Shown here: positions 8,389 to 16,360 of the stretch, in pieces
Layout: each line of letters opens with the position of its first letter
Position numbering within the stretch: the first letter of the stretch is position 1
NCBI RefSeq assembly: GCF_000024365.1
Contig: NC_013235.1
Location: forward strand, 2,604,001 to 2,668,000
Direction of reading: 5' to 3'
Source: Nakamurella multipartita DSM 44233
Lineage (GTDB): Bacteria; Actinomycetota; Actinomycetes; Mycobacteriales; Nakamurellaceae
Length of the DNA: 64,000 nucleotides
Translations under genes and position numbers: made by a program
The notes under the pieces: generated by a model
The model's database searches: none
What the model was told of the DNA's origin: nothing
Seen by the model: the letters and a program-made list of their open reading frames with translations, nothing else

Positions 8389-9301
8389 GCGGCGGGGCGG
8401 GCCGGGGCTCGGCGCACAGCTCGACGATGGCCTGGGCGATGGGTTGGCCGGTGTTGGCCTCGTAGTAGCTGTAGGCCGGCATCGGATTGACCTCGAAGCA
8501 GACCCACCGGCCGTCCGGCCGGCGCCGTAGATCGATCCCGCACAACGGCAGGTGCAGCTGTGTCGAGAGCTGAACACACTGCGCGGCAACTCCTTCCGGC
8601 AGCTCGACGGCGGCCAGCAGCGCCTCGTTCCCGTCCCGGGCGGCGTAGCGGTAGTCGGTGGAGGCCGAGGTGATCTCGGTGGCGAACACCCGTGACCCGA
8701 CCACGTGCACCCGCACGTCCACCCCCGGCACGTACGCCTGGAACATCGTTGGCACCGACCGGACCCGGTCCAACCGGGCCGCGGCGGCATCGTCGAGTTC
8801 CCGCACGATCGACCGCACCCCGCTGACCGACTTGTAGATCACCCGGCCGTGCTGCCGGCGGAATTCCGCAGCCAGAACCGGCTCGCTGGTCACCAGGGTC
8901 TCCGGCACGGCGAAGCCCGCCCGGGCGATCAACTGCGCCTGGAAAGGCTTGGACGAGTTCGACTCCATTGCCGTCGGCCGGTTGATCACCAGCGCGCCGG
9001 TCACGTCCGCCCATTCCATCAGGCCGGCGTGAAAGGTCCGGGCCCGCAGCTGGTCGACGACGTCGCCGTCGACCGCCACTTCCAGCGGGCGCAGGTACGC
9101 CGCTCGGACGTCCCCGAGCGGGACCGTGGTGCCGGCGACCACCACACACCCTGCGCCCCCGCCCTCGTCGGCGTGCAGCACCAGATCGTGACGGGCGAGT
9201 AGCCGTTGCTCGATCAGCACGTGCTCGACGCCGCTCTCCCGCGCCGCCTCGACCGCCCGGCGCAACGGAGCGTCGTCCAGGCGCCCGTAGAACAGGATCA
9301 C
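8372..9301 (-). CDS. ATP-grasp ligase (RimK/MvdD-like)
   Basis: A 309-aa enzyme with the MvdD/RimK-type layout: an N-terminal pre-ATP-grasp half (VRAAYLRPLEV, then VINRPTAMESNSSKPFQAQL with GFAVPETLVTS), the ATP-grasp subdomains (GRVIYKSVSG, FQAYVPGVDVRVHVVGSRVFATEI) and the metal-binding end LPLCGIDLRRRPDGRWVCFEVNPMPAY. The family joins carboxylates to amines or hydroxyls using ATP, as in RimK tailing and graspetide macrocyclisation. It is the last gene of a four-gene operon, overlapping the preceding stop as GTGA. The likely substrate is a product of the same operon, either the Lys/Asp/Glu-rich tail of the M6 protein or the 66-aa peptide; that is inference. Confidence 0.88.
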   Translation of the reverse strand: MILFYGRLDDAPLRRAVEAARESGVEHVLIEQRLLARHDLVLHADEGGGAGCVVVAGTTVPLGDVRAAYLRPLEVAVDGDVVDQLRARTFHAGLMEWADVTGALVINRPTAMESNSSKPFQAQLIARAGFAVPETLVTSEPVLAAEFRRQHGRVIYKSVSGVRSIVRELDDAAAARLDRVRSVPTMFQAYVPGVDVRVHVVGSRVFATEITSASTDYRYAARDGNEALLAAVELPEGVAAQCVQLSTQLHLPLCGIDLRRRPDGRWVCFEVNPMPAYSYYEANTGQPIAQAIVELCAEPRPAPPLTAGR

Positions 9302-10164
9302 CTCGGATCACCCCACTGCGCGATCTCCCGGCACAGGTCGGCGACGGCCGACGCGTGGCCGGCCCCGACCAGGGTCGGCCGGGTGCAGACTCGTTGCAGC
9401 ACAGCGTCTTCTCCAGGTCCGCCGCCGAATCGGAACGCCACGATCGAGCAGCCGGCCCGATTCGCGACGTCGACGCAGGCGTCGCCGATCCCCGCGGTCG
9501 GGGTGCCCAGCGACCGGCCGCCGACGACCAACACCTCGACCGCACCGGCCGGGGAGAGGGGGTCGTCGTAGTCCGGATTCGTCGGGTCCGCGGCCCAGCC
9601 GAAGGTGACCGGAGTCCGGCCGGTCGAGCTCGCGCCGGCCGGCACGAACGGGCCAAGCGGGCGAGCCGGTCCGCCGATCCCGGCGGGGACCAGCCGGGCC
9701 GTGGTGGCCAGCACCGACCGGGCCACCGGTAGCCCCGCGGCGACGGCCAGGGCGAGCCAGCCGCGGGGCGAGCGGGGTCCGGCGTCCATGGCCAGCGCGT
9801 TCGGCCGGTTGACCACCCGTTCCGCCAGTCCGGCGAGCCAGCTGGCCATCAGCGCCTGCCATTCCAGCGCGCCGTACTCGCGGTCCCGCTCGCTTGCCCC
9901 GGTGAGCCGCGCGGCCGGCAGATGGTCCCACCGGTTGAGCACGCAGCCAATGTCCTGATCGGTCAGCCGGCGCCCGCCCGGCAGCCGCAGCGCGGTCCGG
10001 GCCTGCCCGTCGGTACCGACCCGGTGCGCCCAGGTGGTCGCGGCCGCCAGTTCGGGGGTGAGCACCAGGACCGGCCGGGCCGGCCCGGGCCGGAGCTCGG
10101 CCCGGACCGACCGTGTCCCGGGGTCATAGGGATGACCGAGGATCAGGATCGTCCGGTCGGTCAC
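9298..10164 (-). CDS. Pre-ATP-grasp-like partner protein
   Basis: A 288-aa protein resembling the front half of MvdD/RimK-like ligases: an N-terminal Rossmann-like strand (ILILGHPYDPGTRSV), then DIGCVLNRWDHLPAARL, the VVNRPNALAMDAG segment, and GLPVARSVLATTA, which parallel the pre-ATP-grasp features of the neighbouring ligase. The back half lacks a visible nucleotide-binding and metal site, so I take it for a non-catalytic partner or substrate-binding subunit. It overlaps both neighbours as GTGA, a sign of tight coupling and fixed stoichiometry. The GTG at 10164 is its start. Confidence 0.75.
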   Translation of the reverse strand: MTDRTILILGHPYDPGTRSVRAELRPGPARPVLVLTPELAAATTWAHRVGTDGQARTALRLPGGRRLTDQDIGCVLNRWDHLPAARLTGASERDREYGALEWQALMASWLAGLAERVVNRPNALAMDAGPRSPRGWLALAVAAGLPVARSVLATTARLVPAGIGGPARPLGPFVPAGASSTGRTPVTFGWAADPTNPDYDDPLSPAGAVEVLVVGGRSLGTPTAGIGDACVDVANRAGCSIVAFRFGGGPGEDAVLQRVCTRPTLVGAGHASAVADLCREIAQWGDPR

Positions 10165-10361
10165 CGCGGGGGACTGTCCAGGTTCTGCTTGACCGAACGA
10201 TCCCCGGGCCCGCTGGACCGATCCGAACCGTAGGTCGGACCCCCGATCAGGTCGGGCCGCAGCTCGCTGCCGATGAACGGCTCCGCGCCACCGGGCGACC
10301 CCTGGGTCAGCTGCTCGAGCAGCGCCACCCGCTCGGTGAGCTCGGCCAGCAGCGACATCAT
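10161..10361 (-). CDS. 66-aa operon peptide (coiled N terminus, possible precursor/adaptor)
   Basis: A 66-aa protein wedged between the M6 protease gene and the ligase genes, overlapping both by 4 bp (ATGA and GTGA). Residues 1-20 form an amphipathic Leu-rich helix (LLAELTERVALLEQLTQG). The remainder is Gly/Pro/Ser-rich and likely disordered, with a short EPFIGSELRPDL segment. I recognise no family. The exact overlaps on both sides make chance unlikely. It could be a modified-peptide precursor with the helix as leader, or an adaptor that recruits the ligase. No Thr/Ser-rich graspetide core pattern is obvious in it. Confidence 0.65.
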   Translation of the reverse strand: MMSLLAELTERVALLEQLTQGSPGGAEPFIGSELRPDLIGGPTYGSDRSSGPGDRSVKQNLDSPPR

Positions 10362-12058
10362 GTCGCCGCCCTGGTCGGCGTACGCCGCGAGGGGGCCCGG
10401 CCCGGGGGCAGCGGCGGCCGATCGGCCAGCGGGCCCTTGCCCTCGGTGTGATCCTTGATGTCCTTGCGTTCCTTGAACGGCTCCTTGACGTCCTTGACGC
10501 CGTCCTTGTGGTCCTTGATGTCCTTGCGTTCCTTGACGGGTTCCTTGCCGTCCTTGCCGTCCTTTCGATCCTTGATGCCGTCCTTGTGGTCCTTGATGTC
10601 CTTCCGTTCCTTGACCGGCTCCTTGGCTTCCTTCACGCCGTCCTTGTGGTCCTTGGCGTCCTTGACCACCGACTTGCCGCAGCTGACGGTGAGCTGGGCG
10701 GTCATGCTGGCTCCGGCCGCCGAGATCCCGGTGACCGACACACAGGTGTCCGCGCCGGCGTAGGAGTGTGAGTTCGGGGTGGACGACGACGAGAAGCTGG
10801 TGTTGGCCGCGGATCCGGGGTACGGGTCACCGGCATCGCCCCGATTGTGGTTGAGCTCCAGGTCGCGTCGCCCGTCGGCCTGCATGAGCGCCACCTTGTA
10901 GTGGTTCTCGTCGGTGTTGGAGGTTTGCGCGTCGTCGATGTGCCAGATGAGCAATCCGCCGGCCGGCAGGCTGACGTCGTAACCGGTCTGTTGCCGATTC
11001 TCGACCAGGAAATACTCCTGCCCGGCCGCACCGTCCTCCCACAGGCGATGCACCGTGTGGCTGGCCTTGACGTCGGGGATCGTGGCCGGCCCGTTGGCCG
11101 TCACGTTGGTGACCGCGGCCCAGCCCTGATTGGCCTTGCACCAGGCCGATGGGTGGACCGGGACGTCGCCCCCACCGCCCCACGAGCCGGCGGCCATCAG
11201 GCACCAGTTCCCGATGCCCTCCGAGGTGTTGTCGGTGTCGTACAGGTCGGGGAAGCCGAAGAGCAGATGGCCCAGCTCGTGCGCGCTGACGCCGATCTTG
11301 GCGTCCTCCGGGATGGTCAGGTAGCCGTAGACCTTGGTCCCGTCCGCGTTCTGCTGCGAGGTGAGAGTCCATTTGTGCGACCAGATGTCGCCACTGTTGC
11401 CGGACGCCTCGCCGCCGGTCCCGGCATGGATGACGATGAACGCGTCGACGTAGCCGTTGCCGTCGTTGTCGTAGGGACCGAAGTTCACACTGGGGTTGGC
11501 CGCCAGGAACGCGTCCATGGCCATGTCGCGGGCCCGGGTCGTGCCCGTCGGCCGGCCGATGCCGAAGTTCCCGTTGGCGTACCAGGCCAACGTCTGCGGC
11601 ATCCGGAACGGCCCCACCACCTCGCCGTCCAGGTCGACGAGATTGTTGGTGACCTCGCGGTAGTACTCGCGCACGCTGCCGTGCGGCAGGACGCCGGTGG
11701 AGAAGAACAGGTCCCGGAAGTGGTCGGTTGTCGCGGTCATCTTCTTGTCGCTGAAGTCCACCAGCACCACGATGACCCGGACGGTGCCACGCAACGGAGC
11801 GCGGTCGGCGGCGGCATTGCGGATGGCGGTCAGCGGTGTGTCCACCGGGTATTCCTCGGGCGGCAGGATGACGCCGTCGTCGAAGCCCAGCGGTCTGGGT
11901 TGGCGGGCGATCGCCAGGACCGAGGCGATGTCGGAGCCGACACCGCCCCCGCGCAGTCCGGCGAGGTCGGCCTTCCAACGCTCGGCCAGTTCCGGGCTCG
12001 GCGCGACGAAACACGCCTCGCGGTGAATGGCTCGGGCATGGATCTGCGGATCAGCCAT
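10358..12058 (-). CDS. M6-family metalloprotease with Lys/Asp/Glu-rich repeat tail
   Basis: A 566-aa protein. The middle (about residues 95-400) is an M6 (immune inhibitor A-like) peptidase domain: zinc motif HELGH at 260-264 followed by LLFGFPDLYD, an upstream DNDGNGYVDAF calcium-type loop and a later GNWCLMAAGSW Met-turn-like segment. A C-terminal beta domain ends at TAQLTVSCG. From about 465 to 545 comes an unusual tail with three copies of a KDHKDG...KEPxKERKDI module. No signal peptide is visible: the N terminus begins MADPQIHARAIHREACF, although the family is normally secreted. First gene of the operon, with GGGGAG before the ATG, divergent from the TfoX-like gene. Confidence 0.9.
   Translation of the reverse strand: MADPQIHARAIHREACFVAPSPELAERWKADLAGLRGGGVGSDIASVLAIARQPRPLGFDDGVILPPEEYPVDTPLTAIRNAAADRAPLRGTVRVIVVLVDFSDKKMTATTDHFRDLFFSTGVLPHGSVREYYREVTNNLVDLDGEVVGPFRMPQTLAWYANGNFGIGRPTGTTRARDMAMDAFLAANPSVNFGPYDNDGNGYVDAFIVIHAGTGGEASGNSGDIWSHKWTLTSQQNADGTKVYGYLTIPEDAKIGVSAHELGHLLFGFPDLYDTDNTSEGIGNWCLMAAGSWGGGGDVPVHPSAWCKANQGWAAVTNVTANGPATIPDVKASHTVHRLWEDGAAGQEYFLVENRQQTGYDVSLPAGGLLIWHIDDAQTSNTDENHYKVALMQADGRRDLELNHNRGDAGDPYPGSAANTSFSSSSTPNSHSYAGADTCVSVTGISAAGASMTAQLTVSCGKSVVKDAKDHKDGVKEAKEPVKERKDIKDHKDGIKDRKDGKDGKEPVKERKDIKDHKDGVKDVKEPFKERKDIKDHTEGKGPLADRPPLPPGRAPSRRTPTRAAT
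10440..10665. repeat. In-gene repeats encoding Lys/Asp/Glu tail of M6 protease
   Basis: Degenerate tandem repeats built on GTCCTTGATGTCCTTGCG-like units encode three 20-26-residue modules of the M6 tail. Each has KDHKDG(V/I)K, a variable piece, then KEP(V/F)KERKDI. The composition is almost entirely Lys, Asp, Glu, with few other residues. All unit differences keep the frame. Confidence 0.85.
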
Positions 12059-12200
12059 GGGATCTCCCCTCTAAGACAGTGACGGCAGGTATGACTGTGG
12101 ACTCGTACATAGAGGGCGTCAACGGGTATTACGGACAAAAAGGCGCATATCCACTTCCTCGGGGGGCGCGAGTGTCGGATGCCTGCGGCAGACTCCAGCC

Positions 12201-12533
12201 ATGGCATACGACGAGGATCTGGCGGACCGGATTCGCGACATCCTGGCGCCCGAACGCGGCCTGACCGAGAAGCGGATGTTCGGCGGCCTCGCGTTCCTGA
12301 TCGACGGGCACATGGCCGTGGCGGCCAGCAGTCATCGCGGTCTGCTGCTGCGGGTCGATCCCGCCCGGACCGACGAACTGCTCTCACCCCCGGATGTCGG
12401 CCGGTTCGTGATGCGGGGCCGGGAGATGGATGGCTGGCTGCGGGTCGATCCGCCGGCCGTGGACACCGAGGACCGGTTGACGTATTGGGTCGGCCTCGGG
12501 GTGGACTACGTCCGGACGCTGCCGCCGAAATAG
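12201..12533 (+). CDS. TfoX N-terminal domain protein
   Basis: A 110-aa protein matching the TfoX_N fold almost from end to end: MAYDEDLADRIRDIL, the hallmark KRMFGGLAFLIDGHMAVAAS and a closing WVGLGVDYVRTLP. It lacks the C-terminal half found in the enterobacterial competence regulator Sxy/TfoX. Short stand-alone forms like this are widespread in actinobacteria with unknown role. It is divergent from the M6 operon, sharing a 142-bp intergenic region. Confidence 0.88.
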   Translation: MAYDEDLADRIRDILAPERGLTEKRMFGGLAFLIDGHMAVAASSHRGLLLRVDPARTDELLSPPDVGRFVMRGREMDGWLRVDPPAVDTEDRLTYWVGLGVDYVRTLPPK

Positions 12534-12596
12534 GCCTGCACTAGCGTGGTCGACGGGCCCGGCGTCCCGATGGTGGCCCGGTGGAGATGGAACCGC

Positions 12597-15290
12597 ATGA
12601 CCCGTCCGACGATCGCGACCAAGATGGTCGTCCCGTCGCGACGGCCGGCGCTGGTGGACCGGCCCCGGTTGATCGAGCGGGTGCGCCGCGGCAGTCGGTC
12701 GCGGCTGACCCTGGTGTCCGCCCCGGCCGGGTTCGGGAAGACGACCCTGCTGTCGGCCTGGCTGGCCGAGAACGGGGCGGCCGGCCAGCGGCGGGTGGCG
12801 TGGCTGTCCCTGGACGCCGGGGATCGAGATCCGGCGGTGTTCTGGACCTACCTGGCCACCGCGCTGCGCTCGGCGGTGCCCGAGGTCGGCTCGCAGACGC
12901 TGGAGCTCACCGCCGTCGACCCGCTGCCGATCGAGCTGGTGGTCACCACCCTGCTCAACCAGTTGGCCGCCGCCGAGGGTGAGATCTGGTTGGTGCTGGA
13001 CGACTATCACCTGGTTGACGGTTCCGACATCGGCACCGGGATGACCAGGTTGCTGGACAACCTGCCCGCCCACGTGCATCTGGTGATCAGCACCCGCGCC
13101 GACCCCGATCTGGCCTTGGCTCGCTGGCGGGTCCGCCGCGAGCTGGTCGAGATACGGGCCGCGGACCTGCGTTTCACGGTCGAGGAAGCGACCGACTACC
13201 TCACCCAGGTGGCCGGTCTCGACCTGGCCGGTTCGGCCGTGGCCGCGCTCGAGCAGCGGACGGAGGGGTGGATCGCCGCTCTGCAGCTGGCCGCGTTGTC
13301 GCTCCAGGGGCGCGGTGACGTGGCCGCGTTCATCGACCGCTTCACCGGCACCGACCGGTTCGTCGTCGACTACCTGGTCGAGGAGGTGCTCGCTCATCAA
13401 CCGCCCGATGTTCGTGACTTCCTTCTGCAGACCGCGGTCCTCGACGAGCTCACGGGGCCGTTGTGCGATGCGCTGACCGGCCGCCGCGACGGGGAGCGGA
13501 CGCTGGTCGCGCTGGAGCGGGCCAACCTGTTTCTCGTTCCGCTGGACGATCGACGGGAATGGTTCCGCTACCACCACCTGTTCGCCGACGTGCTGCGCGC
13601 TCGTCTGCTCAGCGAACGACCCGACCAGGTGACCCGGCTGCATCGGCAGGCCAGCAACTGGTTCGATCAGCAGGACCGGCCGGAGGATGCCATCCGGCAC
13701 GCGCTGGCCGTCGGTGAGGTGGATCGCGCGGCGGACCTGATCGAACGCGCCCTGCCCGCGCTGCGCCGGAACCGGCAGGACCGTCAGCTCCGCGACTGGC
13801 TGACCGCGCTGCCCGACGAGACCGTGCGCGCCCGGCCGGTGCTCAGCGTCCTCGTCGGGCACCTGTTGCTGGCCTCCGGTGACCTGGCCGCGGTGCAGGC
13901 CCGGCTCGACGACGCCGAGCGTGCGCTGACCACCGGCACAGCCGGCCACGGCGGCAGCGCCGAGCTGCGGACCCTGCCGGCCACCATCGCCGTGTTCCGG
14001 GCATCGGTCGCGCAGGCCCGCGGTGACGAGCCGGCCACCGCCGCGCACGCCCGCCGGGCCCTGGCCCTGGCCGGACCCGACGATCATCTCGCCCGGGGGG
14101 CGGCGGCCGGCTTCCTCGGCCTAGCCGCCTGGGCCCGGGGCGATGTGCGCAGCGCGCTGTCGACGTTCGAGCAGGCCGTGACCAGCCTGCACGCGGCCGG
14201 AGCCGTGGTCGATGAACTCAGTGGCACGGTGATCCTGGCCGATCTGTGGTCGGCCGCCGGCCGGCCCGGCCGGGCCCGGGAGCTGTATCGCGACGCCCTG
14301 CGGGACGCGGCGGCCCACCGCCCGGCGGCCGCCCGGGCGGAGGCCGAGATGCTGGTCGGGCTGAGCGAGATCGACTGCACGGCAGGAGACGTGACGAGCG
14401 CCCAGCAACAGTTGGAGCTCGCCGACGAGCTGTCCCGGGGCCGGCCGACCACCGAGAGTCGATACCGCTGGTTCGTCGCCCGGGCCCGGGTGGCCGACGC
14501 CACCGGTGCGCCCGCCGAGGCTCTGCAGTTGCTCACGGAGGCGCAGCGGCTCTACCAGCCGGGCTACTTTCCGGCGGTGCGGCCGATCCCGGCCATCCAG
14601 GCCCGGGTCCGGATCCGAGCCGGTGACCTGGGTCCGGTGATGCAGTGGGCCCAGCAGCCCGCGGTGGCCGACGCGGATGAGGACGCCTACCTGCATGCCT
14701 ACCAGCACCTGACCGTCGTGCGGTTGCGCCTGGCTCAGGCTCGGGCCGGTGCGGCCGGGGCCCTGGACGGGACCGCGGAACGGCTGGAGCGGATGGCGCA
14801 GGCCGCGCAGGCGGCCGGGCGGGACGGGGATCTGCTGGAGATCCACTTGCTGCAGGCGCTGGTCCGGCAGGCGCGGGGTGACCGGCCGGGGGCCGCGCGC
14901 GCCTTGGCCCGGGCCTGGGCGGCCGCCCCCGAACCGGACGAGTACGCGCGGCTGTTCCTGGACGAGGGCGAGCCCGTGTTCGACCTGCTGCGGGACGCCG
15001 CCACCCAGACCGAGCTGGCCGGCCCCGCCCGCCGGCTGCTCGAGCTGGGCGCCGATCCCGGCCGGCCGCCGGCGCCCGGGACCGCGGGCCCGCTGGCCGT
15101 CGAGCTCAGCCCGCGGGAGCGAGAGGTGCTGCGCCTGCTGGACAGTGAGCTGACCGGGCCCGAGATCGCCCGCACCTTGTTCGTGTCGCACAACACCCTG
15201 CGCACCCACACGAAGCACATCTTTACCAAGCTGGACGTCACCAGCCGGCGGGCGGCGGTGCGGCGGGCCCGGGATCTGGGTCTGCTGTAG
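12597..15290 (+). CDS. MalT-type LuxR-family ATPase regulator
   Basis: An 897-aa signal-transduction ATPase. The N-terminal NTPase has Walker A SAPAGFGKTTLL and a Walker B-like LVLDDYHLV, then winged-helix and TPR-like helical repeats over about 500 residues, and a C-terminal LuxR HTH (LSPREREVLRLLDSEL, VSHNTLRTHTKHIFTKLDV). This is the MalT/LAL architecture, in which inducer and ATP binding drive oligomerisation and activation. I chose the ATG at 12597 with GGAG at 12583-12586; the frame is open upstream but the extra residues do not fit the family. It probably controls the membrane-protein gene that follows, a common arrangement. Confidence 0.92.
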   Translation: MTRPTIATKMVVPSRRPALVDRPRLIERVRRGSRSRLTLVSAPAGFGKTTLLSAWLAENGAAGQRRVAWLSLDAGDRDPAVFWTYLATALRSAVPEVGSQTLELTAVDPLPIELVVTTLLNQLAAAEGEIWLVLDDYHLVDGSDIGTGMTRLLDNLPAHVHLVISTRADPDLALARWRVRRELVEIRAADLRFTVEEATDYLTQVAGLDLAGSAVAALEQRTEGWIAALQLAALSLQGRGDVAAFIDRFTGTDRFVVDYLVEEVLAHQPPDVRDFLLQTAVLDELTGPLCDALTGRRDGERTLVALERANLFLVPLDDRREWFRYHHLFADVLRARLLSERPDQVTRLHRQASNWFDQQDRPEDAIRHALAVGEVDRAADLIERALPALRRNRQDRQLRDWLTALPDETVRARPVLSVLVGHLLLASGDLAAVQARLDDAERALTTGTAGHGGSAELRTLPATIAVFRASVAQARGDEPATAAHARRALALAGPDDHLARGAAAGFLGLAAWARGDVRSALSTFEQAVTSLHAAGAVVDELSGTVILADLWSAAGRPGRARELYRDALRDAAAHRPAAARAEAEMLVGLSEIDCTAGDVTSAQQQLELADELSRGRPTTESRYRWFVARARVADATGAPAEALQLLTEAQRLYQPGYFPAVRPIPAIQARVRIRAGDLGPVMQWAQQPAVADADEDAYLHAYQHLTVVRLRLAQARAGAAGALDGTAERLERMAQAAQAAGRDGDLLEIHLLQALVRQARGDRPGAARALARAWAAAPEPDEYARLFLDEGEPVFDLLRDAATQTELAGPARRLLELGADPGRPPAPGTAGPLAVELSPREREVLRLLDSELTGPEIARTLFVSHNTLRTHTKHIFTKLDVTSRRAAVRRARDLGLL

Positions 15291-15405
15291 CGCACTCTCA
15301 CCCCGTCGATCACATCGTCGGGCGATGCCCACTCACCCCCTCGCTTCCTAGGTTCAGGTCAGCTCGCGACGCCCGGTCGCGGGACCTGCCCTTCGGGAGT
15401 CCGTC

Positions 15406-16089
15406 ATGACCATCACCACCACCACCCTGACCCGCGCGTCCGGCCTGTGCGCCGTCGCGGCCGGCCTGCTGTTCATCGGCGTCCAGATCGGCCATCCCGA
15501 CCTGAACGCCGAGCTGGTCACCACCACCGAATGGACCGTCCGGCAGAGCGTCAAGGTGGCCATGGCCGTGTTGTCGCTGCTCGGCATCACCGGCATGTAC
15601 CTGCGCCAGGTCCGCCCGGCCGGATTGCTCGGCCTGCTGGGGTACCTGCTGTTCGGTGCCGGTTACCTGATCATGCTCAGCGTCGAGATGATCGGGTTGG
15701 TGGTGCTGCCGGCCATCGCGCGGAGCGAACCCGCCTATGTCAACGACATTCTCGCCGTCGCCACCGGCGGTCACGCGGTCGGTGACATCGGCCTGATGCT
15801 GCCGCTGAACCTGGCCGCGGCGGCCACCTACCTCGGCGGCGGACTGATCTTCGGCATCGCCCTGTTCCGCGCCGACGTGCTGGCCCGGTGGGCCGCCGCG
15901 TTGCTCGCCGTCGGCGCGCTGGCCACCGCCGCGATCCCGCTGCTGCCCCAGCTGAACCAGCGCTTGTTTGCCATCCCCACCGCCGTGGCGCTCATCGGGC
16001 TGGGCTACTCGCTCTGGCGCGCCGAGCGCGGCCGCGCTGCCGGAACCGGCTCGAGCACCGAGGCACTGGATCCGGCCGGCGCCCGGTGA
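15406..16089 (+). CDS. Multi-pass membrane protein of unknown function
   Basis: A 227-aa integral membrane protein with about six hydrophobic helices, including ASGLCAVAAGLLFIGVQIG near the start and FAIPTAVALIGLGYSLWRA near the end. Conserved polar features within helices are few and no transport motif is visible. It lies 115 bp downstream of the MalT-type regulator and is coupled by a GTGA overlap to the next small gene. A GGGAGTCC-like sequence precedes the ATG. I infer that it is a target of the upstream regulator. Confidence 0.8.
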   Translation: MTITTTTLTRASGLCAVAAGLLFIGVQIGHPDLNAELVTTTEWTVRQSVKVAMAVLSLLGITGMYLRQVRPAGLLGLLGYLLFGAGYLIMLSVEMIGLVVLPAIARSEPAYVNDILAVATGGHAVGDIGLMLPLNLAAAATYLGGGLIFGIALFRADVLARWAAALLAVGALATAAIPLLPQLNQRLFAIPTAVALIGLGYSLWRAERGRAAGTGSSTEALDPAGAR

Positions 16090-16331
16090 CCGGATCCGCC
16101 GCCGGCTATCTGGTGCGGGTTCAGGCGCATCTGGACCCGCACTGGTCCTGCTGGTTCGGGGACCTGAGCCTGACTCACGAAGCCGATGGCACCACGAGCA
16201 TCCGCATCGTCGCCGATCAGGCCGCGCTGTTCGGGCTGTTGATGAAGCTGCGCGACCTGGGTGTGGCGTTGCTGTCGGTGCAGCCGATCGGCGAGGGGGA
16301 CCGGCAGCCTCTAGGCGCAGAAATGCGCTAA
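16086..16331 (+). CDS. Small conserved protein coupled to membrane protein gene
   Basis: An 81-aa protein starting at a GTG that overlaps the preceding stop. The pattern of a beta strand (YLVRVQAHLDP), a GDLSLTHEADGTTSIRIVADQAALFGLLMKLRDLGVALLSV core and a short tail matches a frequent actinobacterial family of small alpha/beta proteins of unknown function. The helix after DQAAL and the final strand suggest a ferredoxin-like or BON-like fold. It lies 29 bp upstream of the ADP-ribosylglycohydrolase gene. The overlap points to co-expression with the membrane protein. Confidence 0.75.
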   Translation: MTGSAAGYLVRVQAHLDPHWSCWFGDLSLTHEADGTTSIRIVADQAALFGLLMKLRDLGVALLSVQPIGEGDRQPLGAEMR

Positions 16332-16360
16332 GCTGGTGCGGACGACCACGGGAGGCGACG

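Noticed and set aside
8372..9301. Ribosomal protein S6 modification by RimK
   Set aside because: The operon has a protease and candidate substrates instead, and the sequence is closer in layout to MvdD-like ligases.
12079..12264. A 61-aa plus-strand frame before the TfoX-like gene
   Set aside because: Overlaps the better supported TfoX-like start in another frame and has no conserved pattern.
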